DNA of 64,000 nt from Thomasclavelia spiroformis DSM 1552 (lineage in GTDB: Bacteria > Bacillota_I > Bacilli_A > Erysipelotrichales > Coprobacillaceae), in contig NZ_CP102275.1 of the NCBI RefSeq assembly GCF_025149465.1, positions 434,001 to 498,000 on the forward strand, given 5' to 3'. The notes beneath the pieces were generated by a model that did not search any database, was not told where the DNA came from, and saw only the letters and a list, made by a program, of their open reading frames with translations. Below are positions 19,913 through 30,020 of this stretch, one piece after another. Positions within the stretch are counted from its first letter, which is position 1. Each line of letters begins with the position of its first letter. Both the position numbers and the translations under genes were made by a program.

Positions 19913-19940
19913 TTGACAATTTAATAAAATTATATATAAT
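19913..19940 (+). promoter_or_regulatory. Strong sigma-A promoter of an orphan transcript
   Basis: TTGACA at 19913-19918 and TATAAT at 19935-19940, spacing 16. A perfect -35 box with a consensus -10, driving the short RNA that follows. Confidence 0.75.
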
Positions 19941-19946
19941 TATGTT

Positions 19947-20048
19947 CATAAATCATTTTTATGGTTTATAAGGGGAAGAGTGGTACACATTATATGTATC
20001 AATATATAATAAACAGAACTCAATGGGGAAGAGTTCTGTTTATTTTTA
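19947..20048 (+). ncRNA. Orphan short structured RNA of about 100 nt
   Basis: From the predicted start to the terminator there is no open frame with a ribosome binding site. Three hairpins can be drawn: ATAAA/TTTAT near 19947-19968, GGTACA/TGTATC at 19982-20000, and the terminator AACAGAACTC/GAGTTCTGTT ending in TATTTTTA. The decamer GGGGAAGAGT occurs twice (19972-19981 and 20025-20034). cysE downstream has its own promoter, so this reads as an independent small RNA. No known family was recognised. Confidence 0.5.
20011..20048 (+). terminator. Terminator used as group II intron target
   Basis: AACAGAACTC pairs with GAGTTCTGTT, followed by TATTTTTA, after which the intron begins directly. Confidence 0.8.
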
Positions 20049-21947
20049 GTGTGCCACGCATGACATAAGACTAGGTGGTGAAAGTCCACTGTGGGGGTTT
20101 CGTACTACCAACCACTAGCCGAAGACAAGGTATCCATCGTAAGGTGTGAACGGGAGGAAGTTGGAGGCAAAGTCCTGACCCAAGGAATACGAACTATTTT
20201 AGGCAGAAGCTTATCGGATGAGATTGCTAAACAAATCGAAGTCCAATAGTACGACGGAATAAGCAGTGTAAAGATAGTGGGTACATAGGATGAAAGTGTT
20301 ATGTCTTACCGTGGGAGGTCCTAGGAACATGATGAAAATGTAATCATGGTGGAAACGTTTGTCCTAGGAAGTCAGCCGAGGTCATAGTAGTGATGATGAT
20401 AACTGTAATGGTTATCTAGCGAAGGACCGAACATAAGGAGGTGAACTGGAAATGAAAGATACTCAAGATAAAATAGGATACTGTCAACTATCATTAGGCT
20501 TACTCTATGAAGATAGTACGGAATACGACAATAGTGGAGAAGTGTATCCTACATCAAAACAAGAGATATCACATACGAAGAACACCAATAGATTTGTAGT
20601 ACATGAGAAGTTACTTGAAACAATTATGGAGGATGCCAATATAGAAAAGGCAATCCAAAGGGTTATGAGTAATAAGGGAAGTGGTGGTGTAGATAAAATG
20701 CAAGTCGCAGAAGTTCGTACGCATTTCGCACAACACTGGTCTTATCTAAAGAAACTTATCATGGAGGGACATTATAGTCCACAAGCCGTTAAAAGAGTAG
20801 AAATACCAAAAGATAACGGAAAGAAAAGAGAGTTAGGAATTCCAACAGTGACGGATAGGGTCATACAACAGGCGATAGTACAGGTACTGACACCAATATT
20901 TGAACCCCAATTCAGTGACAATAGTTATGGGTTCCGACCAAGAAGAAATGCCCATCAAGCAGTAAGAAAAGTAGTCGAATACGCCAATGAAGGATATCGA
21001 TATACAGTAGACCTAGATTTAGAGAAGTACTTTGATACAGTCAACCATTCAAGACTTATACAGATATTGTCACAAACTATTAAAGACGGAAGAGTTATAT
21101 CACTCATACATAAATATCTCAATGCAGGAGTCATAGTAAAACATAAGTTTGAAGAAACTACAAAAGGAGTACCCCAAGGTGGGCCACTCAGCCCATTATT
21201 ATCAAATATATATCTTAATGAATTTGATAAAGAAATGGAAAGAAGAGGAAATCGATTTGTAAGGTACGCAGATGACTGTGTCATACTATTCAAAAGTAAA
21301 AGAAGTGCAATGAGAGTCAAAGAAACAGTGACAAGATATTTAGAAGAGAAATTATTTGTAAAAGTGAACCAAGAGAAGACAAAGGTAGCCTATATTACTG
21401 ATATAAAATTCTTGGGCTTTGGATTTTATATAGAGAAGAGTGGTAATGTACGAATCACTGTTCACAAGAAATCTAAAGAAAAGATGAAAAAGAGAATAAA
21501 GGAAATCACCAAAAGGAACCGACCAATATCAAGTAAGGAATTAGCTAAAGAGTTAAAAGAATACATTACAGGTTGGGTGAATTACTATAGGATAGCGAAT
21601 ATGAGTAAACATCTAAGGGAAATAGACTCATGGATGAGAAGAAGAATACGAATGATATATTGGAAAAGATGGAAGTTAGTAAGAACAAGGTATAGAAATT
21701 TACAAAAACTAGGTATTAATAAAAGTAAGGCATGGGAATGGGCAAACACAAGAAAAAGCTACTGGCACATCGCCAATAGCTTCATACTAAAAAGGACACT
21801 TACAAATGAAGTATTAAAAATATACGGATTTATAAGTGCACTAGATTATTACAACTCTATAAACTTATGAAACGCCGTGTAGGGAACCCTACGCACGGTG
21901 TTGTGAAAGGGGCGAAAGATTTTAATTCTTAGCCCCTATTCAATTAT
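20049..21947 (+). mobile_element. Complete group II intron, IIC-type
   Basis: The 5' end GTGTG at 20049 fits the GUGYG consensus and follows a terminator hairpin, the preferred target of class C introns. A highly structured 400-nt RNA part precedes the reverse transcriptase gene. Domain V is the hairpin at 21872-21902 (CCGTGTAGGG / CCCTACGCACGG), and domain VI the GGGGC/GCCCC stem after it with a bulged A. The 3' end is uncertain by a few bases (21944-21947). Its first 440 bases are repeated on the minus strand at 30696-31135. Confidence 0.88.
20452..21870 (+). CDS. ltrA: Group II intron reverse transcriptase/maturase
   Basis: 472 residues. The RT domain runs from about 45 to 330, with GVPQGGPLSPLLSNIYL and the catalytic RYADD box; the maturase X domain follows (YITGWVNYYRIANMSKHL). 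No HNH endonuclease motif is seen at the C-terminus, as expected for class C introns. It is translated from AGGAGGTGAAC within the intron and assists splicing and retrotransposition. Codon usage and base composition are less AT-rich than neighbours, in keeping with transfer. Confidence 0.95.
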   Translation: MKDTQDKIGYCQLSLGLLYEDSTEYDNSGEVYPTSKQEISHTKNTNRFVVHEKLLETIMEDANIEKAIQRVMSNKGSGGVDKMQVAEVRTHFAQHWSYLKKLIMEGHYSPQAVKRVEIPKDNGKKRELGIPTVTDRVIQQAIVQVLTPIFEPQFSDNSYGFRPRRNAHQAVRKVVEYANEGYRYTVDLDLEKYFDTVNHSRLIQILSQTIKDGRVISLIHKYLNAGVIVKHKFEETTKGVPQGGPLSPLLSNIYLNEFDKEMERRGNRFVRYADDCVILFKSKRSAMRVKETVTRYLEEKLFVKVNQEKTKVAYITDIKFLGFGFYIEKSGNVRITVHKKSKEKMKKRIKEITKRNRPISSKELAKELKEYITGWVNYYRIANMSKHLREIDSWMRRRIRMIYWKRWKLVRTRYRNLQKLGINKSKAWEWANTRKSYWHIANSFILKRTLTNEVLKIYGFISALDYYNSINL

Positions 21948-22005
21948 CTAATTGACTACTTTTGTAACAAAAAGGTGATTAAATCATAAAATATTAATAT
22001 ATTAG

Positions 22006-22034
22006 TTGCATTATTTTAAAATAATCGCTATATT
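22006..22034 (+). promoter_or_regulatory. Predicted promoter of cysE
   Basis: TTGCAT at 22006-22011 and TATATT at 22029-22034, spacing 17, between the intron and cysE. Confidence 0.55.
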
Positions 22035-22057
22035 TACTAGAAAGGATGGGGATAAGT

Positions 22058-22600
22058 ATGAAAGAAAAAAGCTTAATCAAAAAAGTATTAGAAACAGACC
22101 CTGCTGCTAGATATGCTTTAAATGTTATTATTAATTATCCTGGTGTGCATGCAATGTTTTGTTATCGAATTAATAATTTTCTATGGAAAAAATTGCATTT
22201 AAAATTTTTAGCACGTTTATTAAGTCAAATTGCGAGATTTTTCACTGGTATTGAAATTCATCCTGGTGCAACGATTGGTAAAAGACTATTTATTGATCAT
22301 GGTATGGGAGTTGTAATTGGTGAAACAACAATTATAGGTGACGATTGTGTATTGTATCAAGGAGTAACTTTAGGAGGAGTAGGGACAGGAGAACATAAAG
22401 TAAAACGTCATCCTACATTATTGAATAATGTAATGATTTCTGCAGGAGCAAAGGTTATAGGAGATGTAACGATTGGTAATAATAGTATTGTAGGGGCACA
22501 AACGGTTGTTTTAGCAAATGTTCCTGATAATTGTACTGTAGTTGGTGTACCAGCGTTTATTGTAAAAGAAAATGGTGTTAGAGTTAATAAAGAATTATAA
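22058..22600 (+). CDS. cysE: Serine O-acetyltransferase
   Basis: 180 residues, the short Gram-positive form. It acetylates L-serine with acetyl-CoA, the first step of cysteine synthesis. The left-handed beta helix of hexapeptide repeats runs from about residue 60 ([39 protein letters not shown]). The ATG at 22058 follows GGATGGGG at a better distance than 22046. It overlaps the PAP2 gene by 29 bases; no cysK is adjacent. Confidence 0.93.
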   Translation: MKEKSLIKKVLETDPAARYALNVIINYPGVHAMFCYRINNFLWKKLHLKFLARLLSQIARFFTGIEIHPGATIGKRLFIDHGMGVVIGETTIIGDDCVLYQGVTLGGVGTGEHKVKRHPTLLNNVMISAGAKVIGDVTIGNNSIVGAQTVVLANVPDNCTVVGVPAFIVKENGVRVNKEL

Positions 22601-23174
22601 GAAATGGTTATTTTTAATCCCTTTAGGTTTATTTATTCTTGATTATATATTGATTGAAACAGGGTTAATTGCAGTTATTGATTTATATGTATATCAATTT
22701 TTACATTATTTTAAATCTCCGTTTATGACAAATATGTTTACAACGATAACTCATTTAGGTGGTTTTATTGGAATTACGGCTGTTATTATATTAATTTTTC
22801 TGTTTAATCGTAGATTTGCTTTAAGTTGTTTATCTTTATCTGTTTTACAACAAATATTAAATAACATATTGAAAATTATTTTTAAAAGACCAAGACCTAG
22901 TGTAGAGCATTTAGTAGAAGTAAGTAATTATAGTTTTCCAAGTGGCCATGCAATGGCTATTACTTGTTTATATGCATTAATTATATGTTATATATATCGT
23001 AGTAAGCCTAATTATAGAAATGTTTTAATTATATTATGTGTTTTAGTAATTATTTTGGTTAATTTAAGTCGTGTTTATCTTGGGGTACATTATTTTAGTG
23101 ATGTATTTGCAGGAAGTATGTTGTCTCTTAGCTTAGTTTTATATGTTAGTAATAAAACTTTCTTTATTTGTTAA
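22572..23174 (+). CDS. PAP2 superfamily membrane phosphatase
   Basis: 200 residues with about six membrane segments. The three phosphatase motifs are intact: [10 protein letters not shown] (~101), FPSGHAM (~123) and [12 protein letters not shown] (~168). Such enzymes dephosphorylate lipids like undecaprenyl pyrophosphate or phosphatidic acid at the outer face of the membrane. The start inside the end of cysE lacks a strong ribosome binding site, suggesting translational coupling. Substrate is not known. Confidence 0.88.
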   Translation: MVLELIKNYKKWLFLIPLGLFILDYILIETGLIAVIDLYVYQFLHYFKSPFMTNMFTTITHLGGFIGITAVIILIFLFNRRFALSCLSLSVLQQILNNILKIIFKRPRPSVEHLVEVSNYSFPSGHAMAITCLYALIICYIYRSKPNYRNVLIILCVLVIILVNLSRVYLGVHYFSDVFAGSMLSLSLVLYVSNKTFFIC

Positions 23175-23371
23175 AATATTTAGGAATTATATTATAAATA
23201 ACCGGAATGTCACTAATAATTTTTATTGTAAAAATAGAGTTATGAAATAAGCATGATATTAAAAGCCCTTTTTATATATGAACTATTATAGTTAGATAAA
23301 TTTATTTTCATGAATTTAAGTTAAGGAAATATAATATTAAATCAAAGAAACAATAAATTATGTTAATCATT

Positions 23372-23413
23372 AAAAAAGGTTTAATTTCTATTATAAGAAT
23401 TAAACCTTTTTTA
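23372..23413. terminator. Bidirectional terminator
   Basis: AAAAAAGGTTTAATTT pairs with the AATTAAACCTTTTTT arm, leaving T runs on both strands, between the PAP2 gene and the converging aminotransferase. Confidence 0.75.
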
Positions 23414-23416
23414 ATA

Positions 23417-24682
23417 TTAATTTTTATTTAATAAGCATTCAATAGCAGCTATTTGTACACAAACACATAATAATTTGGCAGCTTTAGATAATTCATCAAT
23501 TGATGGATATGATGGTGCAATTCTAATATTAGAATCTTGAGGATCTTTTCCATAAGGGAAAGTAGCTCCAATAGTTGTTAAAACAACTCCAGCTTCTTTA
23601 CATAGCATACCAACTCTTTTAGCACATCCTGGCATCACATCTAAACTAATAAAATATCCACCTTTAGGATTATGCCATGAGGCAATATCTTTGCTTTTTA
23701 ATTCATTATCTAAAATATCAAGTACACAATTAAATTTCGGTTTTAATATTGCAGCATGTTTTTTCATATGTTGTTTAATTCCATTTACATCATTAAAAAA
23801 CTTAAAATGACGTAACTGATTCATTTTATCTTTTGAGATAGATTGAACAGATAAACGTTTTTTAATATCGTTAATGTTATTATCACTGGCAACAATACAA
23901 GAAACACCACCACCAGCAAAAGTAATTTTTGAAGTTGAAGCAACCATAATAATTAAATCATCATTATTATATTTTGGTAACTCGTCAAAAATATTTAAAA
24001 GTATATCGCCATTATCGCATAAATCATGAACACAATATGCGTTATCATAAATAATTCTAAAATCACTAGCAGCTGGCTTTAATGCAGCCAATGCCTTAAC
24101 AGTATTGTCACTATATGTTATTCCTTGAGGGTTAGAATATTTAGGAACACAGAACATTCCTTTTACACTATCATCTTGAATTAGTTCATTTATTAAATCA
24201 AGATCAGGTCCTTCATCATTCATTGGAATATTAATCATTTCAATACCAAAATGTTCACAAATAGTAAAATGACGATCATAACCAGGTACTGGACATAAAA
24301 ATTTAACTTTATCTAATTTAGACCATGGCTTACTTCCACAAACACCAAATAACATTGCTTGGGCAAGGTAGTCATACATTAATGTAAGACTAGATGTTCC
24401 ACCAATAATAATATTTTTTTCATTAACTTCTAATAACTGGGCAAATAGTTTACGGATTGATGGTAAACCTTCTAAAACACCATAATTACGACAGTCAATA
24501 TTATCAATTGAGTATTGTTTTATATCTAGAATAGACATTGATAAGTCTAATTGTTCACTACATGGTTTACCACGAGACATGTCAAGTTTTAATTTTTGTT
24601 TTTTAAATTCCTGATATTGTAAATCTAATGTATTTTTTATTTCTAACAATTCTTTTTTGTTTAATTTAGTGAATGGTTTCAT
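23417..24682 (-). CDS. PLP-dependent aminotransferase (PF12897-type)
   Basis: 421 residues. DMSRGKPCSEQLDLS, then GTSSLTLMYDYLAQAM, PVPGYDRHF, VPKYSNPQGITY and the PLP lysine in ASTSKITFAGGG match the aspartate-aminotransferase-like family sometimes annotated as class I putative. The substrate is probably an acidic or aromatic amino acid but cannot be fixed. Monocistronic, with a terminator on its 3' side. Confidence 0.8.
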   Translation of the reverse strand: MKPFTKLNKKELLEIKNTLDLQYQEFKKQKLKLDMSRGKPCSEQLDLSMSILDIKQYSIDNIDCRNYGVLEGLPSIRKLFAQLLEVNEKNIIIGGTSSLTLMYDYLAQAMLFGVCGSKPWSKLDKVKFLCPVPGYDRHFTICEHFGIEMINIPMNDEGPDLDLINELIQDDSVKGMFCVPKYSNPQGITYSDNTVKALAALKPAASDFRIIYDNAYCVHDLCDNGDILLNIFDELPKYNNDDLIIMVASTSKITFAGGGVSCIVASDNNINDIKKRLSVQSISKDKMNQLRHFKFFNDVNGIKQHMKKHAAILKPKFNCVLDILDNELKSKDIASWHNPKGGYFISLDVMPGCAKRVGMLCKEAGVVLTTIGATFPYGKDPQDSNIRIAPSYPSIDELSKAAKLLCVCVQIAAIECLLNKN

Positions 24683-24893
24683 TGCTTTTCCCCCTATGGT
24701 TATTTTGACGAATGTATTTTACCACTATATATTATTTTTTCAAGTTAATTTCGATAAATTTGTCAAGATATGTAAGGTTTTGAAAAAATAATGAAGCTTT
24801 AAACAAATTATCAATAAGTTTGATTAAAAGATAATAAAATTGATGTTTAAAATTACTTATAATATAATTACTATAACAAGGAGTGATATTACA

Positions 24894-25163
24894 ATGATTA
24901 GAAGACATTATTTGTTTTATGGTCGAGTACAAGAAGTTGGTTTTCGCTTTACAACATATCATCTTGCTAAAAAGTTAGGTTTAACAGGGTGGGTTTGTAA
25001 TTTATCAAATGGTGCAGTTGAGGCTTGTTTTCAAGGAGAAGAGAAAGTAATTGATTATTTAATTAATGAGTTAAAGCATACCCAATTTATTAATATTAAT
25101 AAAATTGAATGTGAAAATTTAAAAGTTTTAAAATATGAAAATGATTTTGGAATAAAATATTAG
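24894..25163 (+). CDS. acyP: Acylphosphatase
   Basis: 89 residues, normal length. It hydrolyses acyl phosphates such as carbamoyl or 1,3-bisphosphoglycerate in the cytosol. The catalytic arginine is in VQEVGFRF and the asparagine in VCNLSNG. The ATG at 24894 follows AGGAGTG; the longer frame to 24840 is not supported. A hairpin terminator follows. Confidence 0.93.
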   Translation: MIRRHYLFYGRVQEVGFRFTTYHLAKKLGLTGWVCNLSNGAVEACFQGEEKVIDYLINELKHTQFININKIECENLKVLKYENDFGIKY

Positions 25164-25165
25164 TT

Positions 25166-25199
25166 AAAGAAGACAATATTTTTATTTTGTCTTCTTTAT
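25166..25199 (+). terminator. acyP terminator
   Basis: AAAGAAGACAA pairs with TTGTCTTCTTT; the loop is TATTTTTATT. Confidence 0.75.
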
Positions 25200-25312
25200 T
25201 ATAAATGAAATAAATAGAATACTAGATAAAATAAAAATATTGTGGTATGATTATAAATCGAATATTGATATTTAAAGGTATAAAAAATTATTGTAATCAA
25301 AGGGGGATGTCA

Positions 25313-26113
25313 ATGAGAAGATTAAGAGCTTCAAAAGAGGCAATAAAAAAAGAAATTAGAGAACATAGATCTTCATTTTTCGTATATATATTTTTAAGAA
25401 CATTAGTATTGATTACTATGGTTTTACAAATCTTTAATCAAAATTATGAAAATGCATTTTTATGTATACTTACATTATTTTTAATGATAATACCAAGCTT
25501 TATTCAAGTAGAATTCAAAATAGAATTGCCATCGACATTAGAAATAATTATTTTATTATTTATATTTAGTGCAGAAATTCTTGGTGAAATTCAATCTTTT
25601 TATATTAAATTTCCAATGTGGGATACAATTTTGCACACTTTAAATGGTTTTTTAGCTGCAGCTATTGGTTTTTCACTTGTTGATTTAATGAATAAAGATA
25701 CGAGAATTAAGTTTCAATTGTCTCCGTTATTTATGGCTATTGTAGCCTTTTGTTTTTCGATGACTATTGGAGTGATTTGGGAATTTTTTGAATTTGCGAT
25801 GGATACTTTTGCTGGATTAGATATGCAAAAAGATACTATTATTAACCACATTACATCGGTGACACTTGATCCCACTAAAACAAATGTACCAATAACTATT
25901 GATGGAATTAAAGAAGTTATTATTAACGGAAAAGCGTTAGGAGTTGGGGGATATATAGATATAGGTTTAATTGATACGATGTATGATTTGTTTGTTAATT
26001 TTATTGGAGCAATAGTATTTTCTGTTTTTGGTTATTTTTATGTAGTGAATCGTGGGAAAGGAAATTTTGTAAGTAGATTTATACCAAGATTAAAAGATAG
26101 AGAGCATCATTAA
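25313..26113 (+). CDS. DUF2238/YjdF-like membrane protein
   Basis: 266 residues with about six membrane segments. The conserved polar residues of the family sit at the membrane edge: MWDTILHTLNGFLAA, VIWEFFEFAMD and GLIDTMYDLFVNFIGA. Function is unknown. The ATG at 25313 follows GGGGG; the longer frame to 25247 is less likely. A shorter relative lies at 35139-35771. Confidence 0.75.
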   Translation: MRRLRASKEAIKKEIREHRSSFFVYIFLRTLVLITMVLQIFNQNYENAFLCILTLFLMIIPSFIQVEFKIELPSTLEIIILLFIFSAEILGEIQSFYIKFPMWDTILHTLNGFLAAAIGFSLVDLMNKDTRIKFQLSPLFMAIVAFCFSMTIGVIWEFFEFAMDTFAGLDMQKDTIINHITSVTLDPTKTNVPITIDGIKEVIINGKALGVGGYIDIGLIDTMYDLFVNFIGAIVFSVFGYFYVVNRGKGNFVSRFIPRLKDREHH

Positions 26114-26260
26114 AAGCTGGATAAATTACTTTTTATATGGGTAATTTGTCCTGTTTTTATATATATTATTAATTACTAATTAAATACATGTAATCATGAT
26201 AAGTTTAAAAATTATTAGAAAATTGAATCAAAAGAATGTTTTTTTCATATATTAAAGTAG

Positions 26261-26289
26261 TTGCATTTTTATTTTTATTTGTATATAAT
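26261..26289 (+). promoter_or_regulatory. Promoter of glmS
   Basis: TTGCAT at 26261-26266, TATAAT at 26284-26289, spacing 17. The transcript would start just ahead of the ribozyme cleavage site. Confidence 0.7.
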
Positions 26290-26324
26290 GGCAACAAGTT
26301 ATTGTGGAGATTGATTTATAAAAT

Positions 26325-26466
26325 AGCGCCAGGACTAATTTATTAGTTGACGAGGACTAGACTTTTCGAAATATTCGGCGGGTGGTCTAGAGGTATGATA
26401 CTACCTAAACGATGAACAAAAATAATGAGTGATCATTAAACAAATTCATTTGGTATCCTCCATTAA
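26325..26466 (+). ncRNA. glmS ribozyme: glmS ribozyme-riboswitch
   Basis: The sequence AGCGCCAGGACTAA, followed by TTAGTTGACGAGG and ATTCGGCGGGTGGTCT, matches the conserved core of glmS ribozymes, including the double pseudoknot bases GCGCC and GGCGGGTG. The predicted cut is between A26325 and G26326. Binding of glucosamine-6-phosphate triggers self-cleavage and decay of the glmS message. The 3' border is approximate. It lies between the promoter and the glmS start. Confidence 0.93.
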
Positions 26467-26506
26467 TAACATAATAGAAAATTGAATATATTATGGAGGA
26501 ATTTTT

Positions 26507-28324
26507 ATGTGCGGAATTACTGCGTTTTCTGGTAAAGAAGAAGCTTTACCATTTTTACTTCAAGGGCTTTCTAGGCTTGAATATCGAGGATATGATTCAG
26601 CAGGAGTTACACTTGTAGATAAAGATAAACTTTTTACTATTAAAACAAAAGGAAGATTGCAAAACCTAATTGAGCGTCTTGATCAGGCTAAACCAAGAGG
26701 GTGCGTTGGAATTGGGCATACTCGTTGGGCAACTCATGGAATCCCATCCAATCTTAATTCACATCCTCATACGAATAATGATAATACAATTTCTTTGGTT
26801 CATAATGGAATTATTGAAAATTATCGAGATTTAAAAAAGGAACTAATAGATAATGGTTATTTTTTTCATAGTGAAACTGATAGTGAAGTTGTAGTGCATT
26901 TACTTGATTTTTATTATGATGGTAATATGATTGAGTCATTAAAAAAAGTAATTAAACGAATTCAAGGAAGTTATGCATTATGCATTGTTTCAACTTTAGA
27001 ACCTGATTGTATTTATGTTACAAAAAAAGATAGTCCACTTGTTTTAGGAAAAAATAATCATGCTAGTTTTGGAGCTAGTGATATTCCCGCTTTGCTTGAT
27101 TATACTAAAGATGTTTATTTTATTGAAGATTATGAAATAGTTAAATTGTGTAAGAATAATCTTACTTTTTATAATCAAGAGGGAATAGAAATTAGTAAAA
27201 AACCTACTCATATTCCTTATGATAATGAGTCTGCTAAAAAAGGTGGTTATGATACTTTTATGTTAAAAGAAATTCATGAACAGCCTTATGTAATTAGTGA
27301 AACATTACGCGGACGAATAAAAGATAATGATTGTATTGTTTTACCTGAACTTGATCAATTGAAAGAAAAATTTAAAACTTTTAATAGGGTATACTTTGTT
27401 GCTTGTGGTACAGCGTATCATGCATGTTTATCAGGTGCAAATGTTATGGAAAGATTAACAAAGCTTCCAACATTTATTCAAGTAGCATCTGAATTTAGGT
27501 ATAGTAATCCAATTATTGATGATAAAACTTTATGTATTTTTGTTTCTCAATCAGGGGAAACTGCTGATACTTTAGCTGCATTACGTTTAGCAAAAGCTAA
27601 AGGGTGTACAACAATAGCAATTGCAAATGTTTTAGGGTCAACTATTTCTCGTGAAGCAGCGGCTACAATTTATACGTGTGCAGGACCTGAAATTGCTGTT
27701 GCTAGTACCAAAGCTTATACAACACAAATCATTGTTCTTTTATTATTGGCAATGTATATAGCACAATCTTTGGGTAAAGAAGATGAAGATTATCGTGAAC
27801 TTATTGCAGGAATTAGTGACTTGCCAAAGCAAATTGAAATGATCTTAAAAGATGAAAAATTATTTGAAAAATATGCTAAATATTTACAAAATCAACATGA
27901 TGCATATTTTATTGGACGTAATTTAGATTATGCAATTGTTTTAGAGGGAGCATTAAAACTAAAAGAAGTTTCATATATTCATGGAGATGCCTATATTGCT
28001 GGTGAATTAAAACATGGACCAATTGCATTGATTGAAGAAGGTAGTATTGTTATTGCAGTGGCTACTCAGCCAGATATTGCTTGTAAAACGATTAGTAATA
28101 TTCAAGAGACAATTGCAAGAGGGGCTAAAGTAATTTTATTTACTTTACATGGTCAAAAAGTAAATAATGTCGATGAAATATATTATATGCCTGATGTAAA
28201 TCCAATTTTGCAAACAATTCTTGTTGCTATTCCTTTGCAATTAATTAGCTATTATGCTGCTAAGATAAAAGGTTGTGACGTTGATAAACCACGTAATTTA
28301 GCTAAATCAGTAACAGTAGAATAA
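26507..28324 (+). CDS. glmS: Glutamine-fructose-6-phosphate aminotransferase
   Basis: 605 residues, full length. It makes glucosamine-6-phosphate from fructose-6-phosphate and glutamine, feeding peptidoglycan synthesis. Cys2 of MCGITAF is the glutaminase nucleophile; HTRWATHG and the 60-residue-on NSHPH follow. Two SIS sugar domains cover about 290-420 and 460-600, ending in DKPRNLAKSVTVE. AGGAGG precedes the ATG and the upstream ribozyme gives feedback control. Confidence 0.97.
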   Translation: MCGITAFSGKEEALPFLLQGLSRLEYRGYDSAGVTLVDKDKLFTIKTKGRLQNLIERLDQAKPRGCVGIGHTRWATHGIPSNLNSHPHTNNDNTISLVHNGIIENYRDLKKELIDNGYFFHSETDSEVVVHLLDFYYDGNMIESLKKVIKRIQGSYALCIVSTLEPDCIYVTKKDSPLVLGKNNHASFGASDIPALLDYTKDVYFIEDYEIVKLCKNNLTFYNQEGIEISKKPTHIPYDNESAKKGGYDTFMLKEIHEQPYVISETLRGRIKDNDCIVLPELDQLKEKFKTFNRVYFVACGTAYHACLSGANVMERLTKLPTFIQVASEFRYSNPIIDDKTLCIFVSQSGETADTLAALRLAKAKGCTTIAIANVLGSTISREAAATIYTCAGPEIAVASTKAYTTQIIVLLLLAMYIAQSLGKEDEDYRELIAGISDLPKQIEMILKDEKLFEKYAKYLQNQHDAYFIGRNLDYAIVLEGALKLKEVSYIHGDAYIAGELKHGPIALIEEGSIVIAVATQPDIACKTISNIQETIARGAKVILFTLHGQKVNNVDEIYYMPDVNPILQTILVAIPLQLISYYAAKIKGCDVDKPRNLAKSVTVE

Positions 28325-28448
28325 AATTAAATAGTATTTAATAATTGAGAGAGTGTAAATAATTTTGTGTAAACTAATCCACCAATGGTAGAATTAAATG
28401 GCAATCTAAAATAACCTGGGGTTCTGGGGTTTTAGATACTAAATCATA

Positions 28449-28477
28449 ACGGGGAAAAGTTGTTCCCCGTTTTTTTG
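28449..28477 (+). terminator. Hairpin near the left IS end
   Basis: ACGGGGAA / TTCCCCGT stem followed by seven T on the plus strand. It would stop glmS read-through before the antisense of the transposase. Confidence 0.75.
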
Positions 28478-28502
28478 TATCTTTCTATGAGAAAATGTAC
28501 TT

Positions 28503-29906
28503 TTATTTGATATCTGTATTTTTGATTGGATACATGTGATATGTGGCATCATCATTGAGGCAGTACATGACCCTGTTTTTAAATCTATGCCAGTTAAGAT
28601 ATCCATTTGAACTATGTTTGAGTAATTTTATTGATTTATTTCTATTTTCAATGATTCCATTGGAAATGCGTTTCCCATCTGCTCTTATAAATGAATTGAC
28701 GATTTCCCGTTTCCATTTAGTAAGTGTATTTGCAAAATCTTTCATTTCTTTAATAGGACTGCTTTTAAATAGGGTAATCAGTTCGTCGATATTTTTTTTG
28801 GCACTGTCATAAGAAGAATCCCTGTAAAAAACATCCAGCTGATATTTAAGGTCATAAGCTAAATCTAATTCCCGATCATCCCTGATCATATAGTCAAAAA
28901 TATCATAGTAGTTGAAATATCCCTGAAGTACTTTATTATATTTCTTTTCTACATTGGGATCGTATATGCACTTGTTGTTATTGGAGAAGAGCATCCAGTG
29001 GAATTTTTTCAAAACATAATAATGTCTGGATACTTCTGATAATTCATTTTTTTCAGCTTCGGTAAGGTTTTCTTTTTTGTTAAGGTAATTTTTTCTGGAG
29101 TAATAGCGATTCATGGAATTGATTCTTACTTTATCCAGTTTTCTGTGAAATTCCTGCTTGACATGATAGTGATCAACAGCACATAAGGCATCAGGAAACA
29201 TAATTTTAGAAACAACACGATATGATTCCCACATGTCGAATGATACAACTTTAACTTTTTTTCTTTCTGATAAAGGAATATTAAAGAAATAATCCATCAG
29301 TACCTGTTTTCTTCTTGATGGAAGTACATCAACGATATTTTGTGACTGAAAATCAAGAAGAACACAGATGTATCTGCTTTTTTCGGATTTAAAAGCATAA
29401 ACTTCATCAATGCACAGATATTGAGGAAGCTGCCTTCTTGACATGCAGACAAATGAATCAAAAATATGAGCGGCAGTTGTCTGTGAAATATGATAACGCT
29501 GAGCTACATCTTTAAATGTTGCAGCAGGATGCTTCAAATCTCTAAGGATATTATATACAGTCGCTAAGGAGATTCGTGAACCGGCAACAGAAAAAGGATT
29601 AAGTTCATAGAATGTTTTATTGCATTTTTTGCATCTGTATCTTCTGGCTCGATAATCAATCACACATCTATGACTGGTCAAAACAGAATGAGTGATGGTT
29701 TTTGTGGAGTAATCTTTAACTTGGTCAGTCATATTGAGGCATACAGGACACCGATGCGGTTTTCTGGCAAGAGTTACAGCTATATGAAGGTCGTCCTTTT
29801 GATGAGAGATGGCGAATGATTCAATATCCTTATTTTCAAGATTGAAGAACTGAAGGAAATCATTCTGGCTAATAACGTTTTTAGGCACAGTAGAAGTATC
29901 ACACAT
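28503..29906 (-). CDS. ISL3 family transposase
   Basis: 467 residues, intact. An N-terminal zinc-finger domain (HRCPVCLN, then YRCKKCNKTFY) is followed by a helix-turn-helix near 130 and a DDE core with IDEVYAFK, VVSFDMWESYR and, near the C-terminus, the glutamate region ISNGIIENRNKSIKLL. It catalyses cut-and-paste movement of the element. Confidence 0.92.
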   Translation of the reverse strand: MCDTSTVPKNVISQNDFLQFFNLENKDIESFAISHQKDDLHIAVTLARKPHRCPVCLNMTDQVKDYSTKTITHSVLTSHRCVIDYRARRYRCKKCNKTFYELNPFSVAGSRISLATVYNILRDLKHPAATFKDVAQRYHISQTTAAHIFDSFVCMSRRQLPQYLCIDEVYAFKSEKSRYICVLLDFQSQNIVDVLPSRRKQVLMDYFFNIPLSERKKVKVVSFDMWESYRVVSKIMFPDALCAVDHYHVKQEFHRKLDKVRINSMNRYYSRKNYLNKKENLTEAEKNELSEVSRHYYVLKKFHWMLFSNNNKCIYDPNVEKKYNKVLQGYFNYYDIFDYMIRDDRELDLAYDLKYQLDVFYRDSSYDSAKKNIDELITLFKSSPIKEMKDFANTLTKWKREIVNSFIRADGKRISNGIIENRNKSIKLLKHSSNGYLNWHRFKNRVMYCLNDDATYHMYPIKNTDIK

Positions 29907-30020
29907 GAAGCATCACCGCCATATCATAAAAAAATAAACATAATTTCATAAATAAATATACACTCCTTTCTTTGTTTACAGGTAAATAATAGAACCAAAA
30001 AAGGAAAGAAGATATAAAAG

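Noticed and set aside
19972-20000. GTGGTAC at 19981-19986 resembles part of a T-box antiterminator
   Set aside because: The predicted transcript begins only about 35 bases upstream, so there is no room for a stem I with a specifier loop, and the rest of the T-box consensus is absent.
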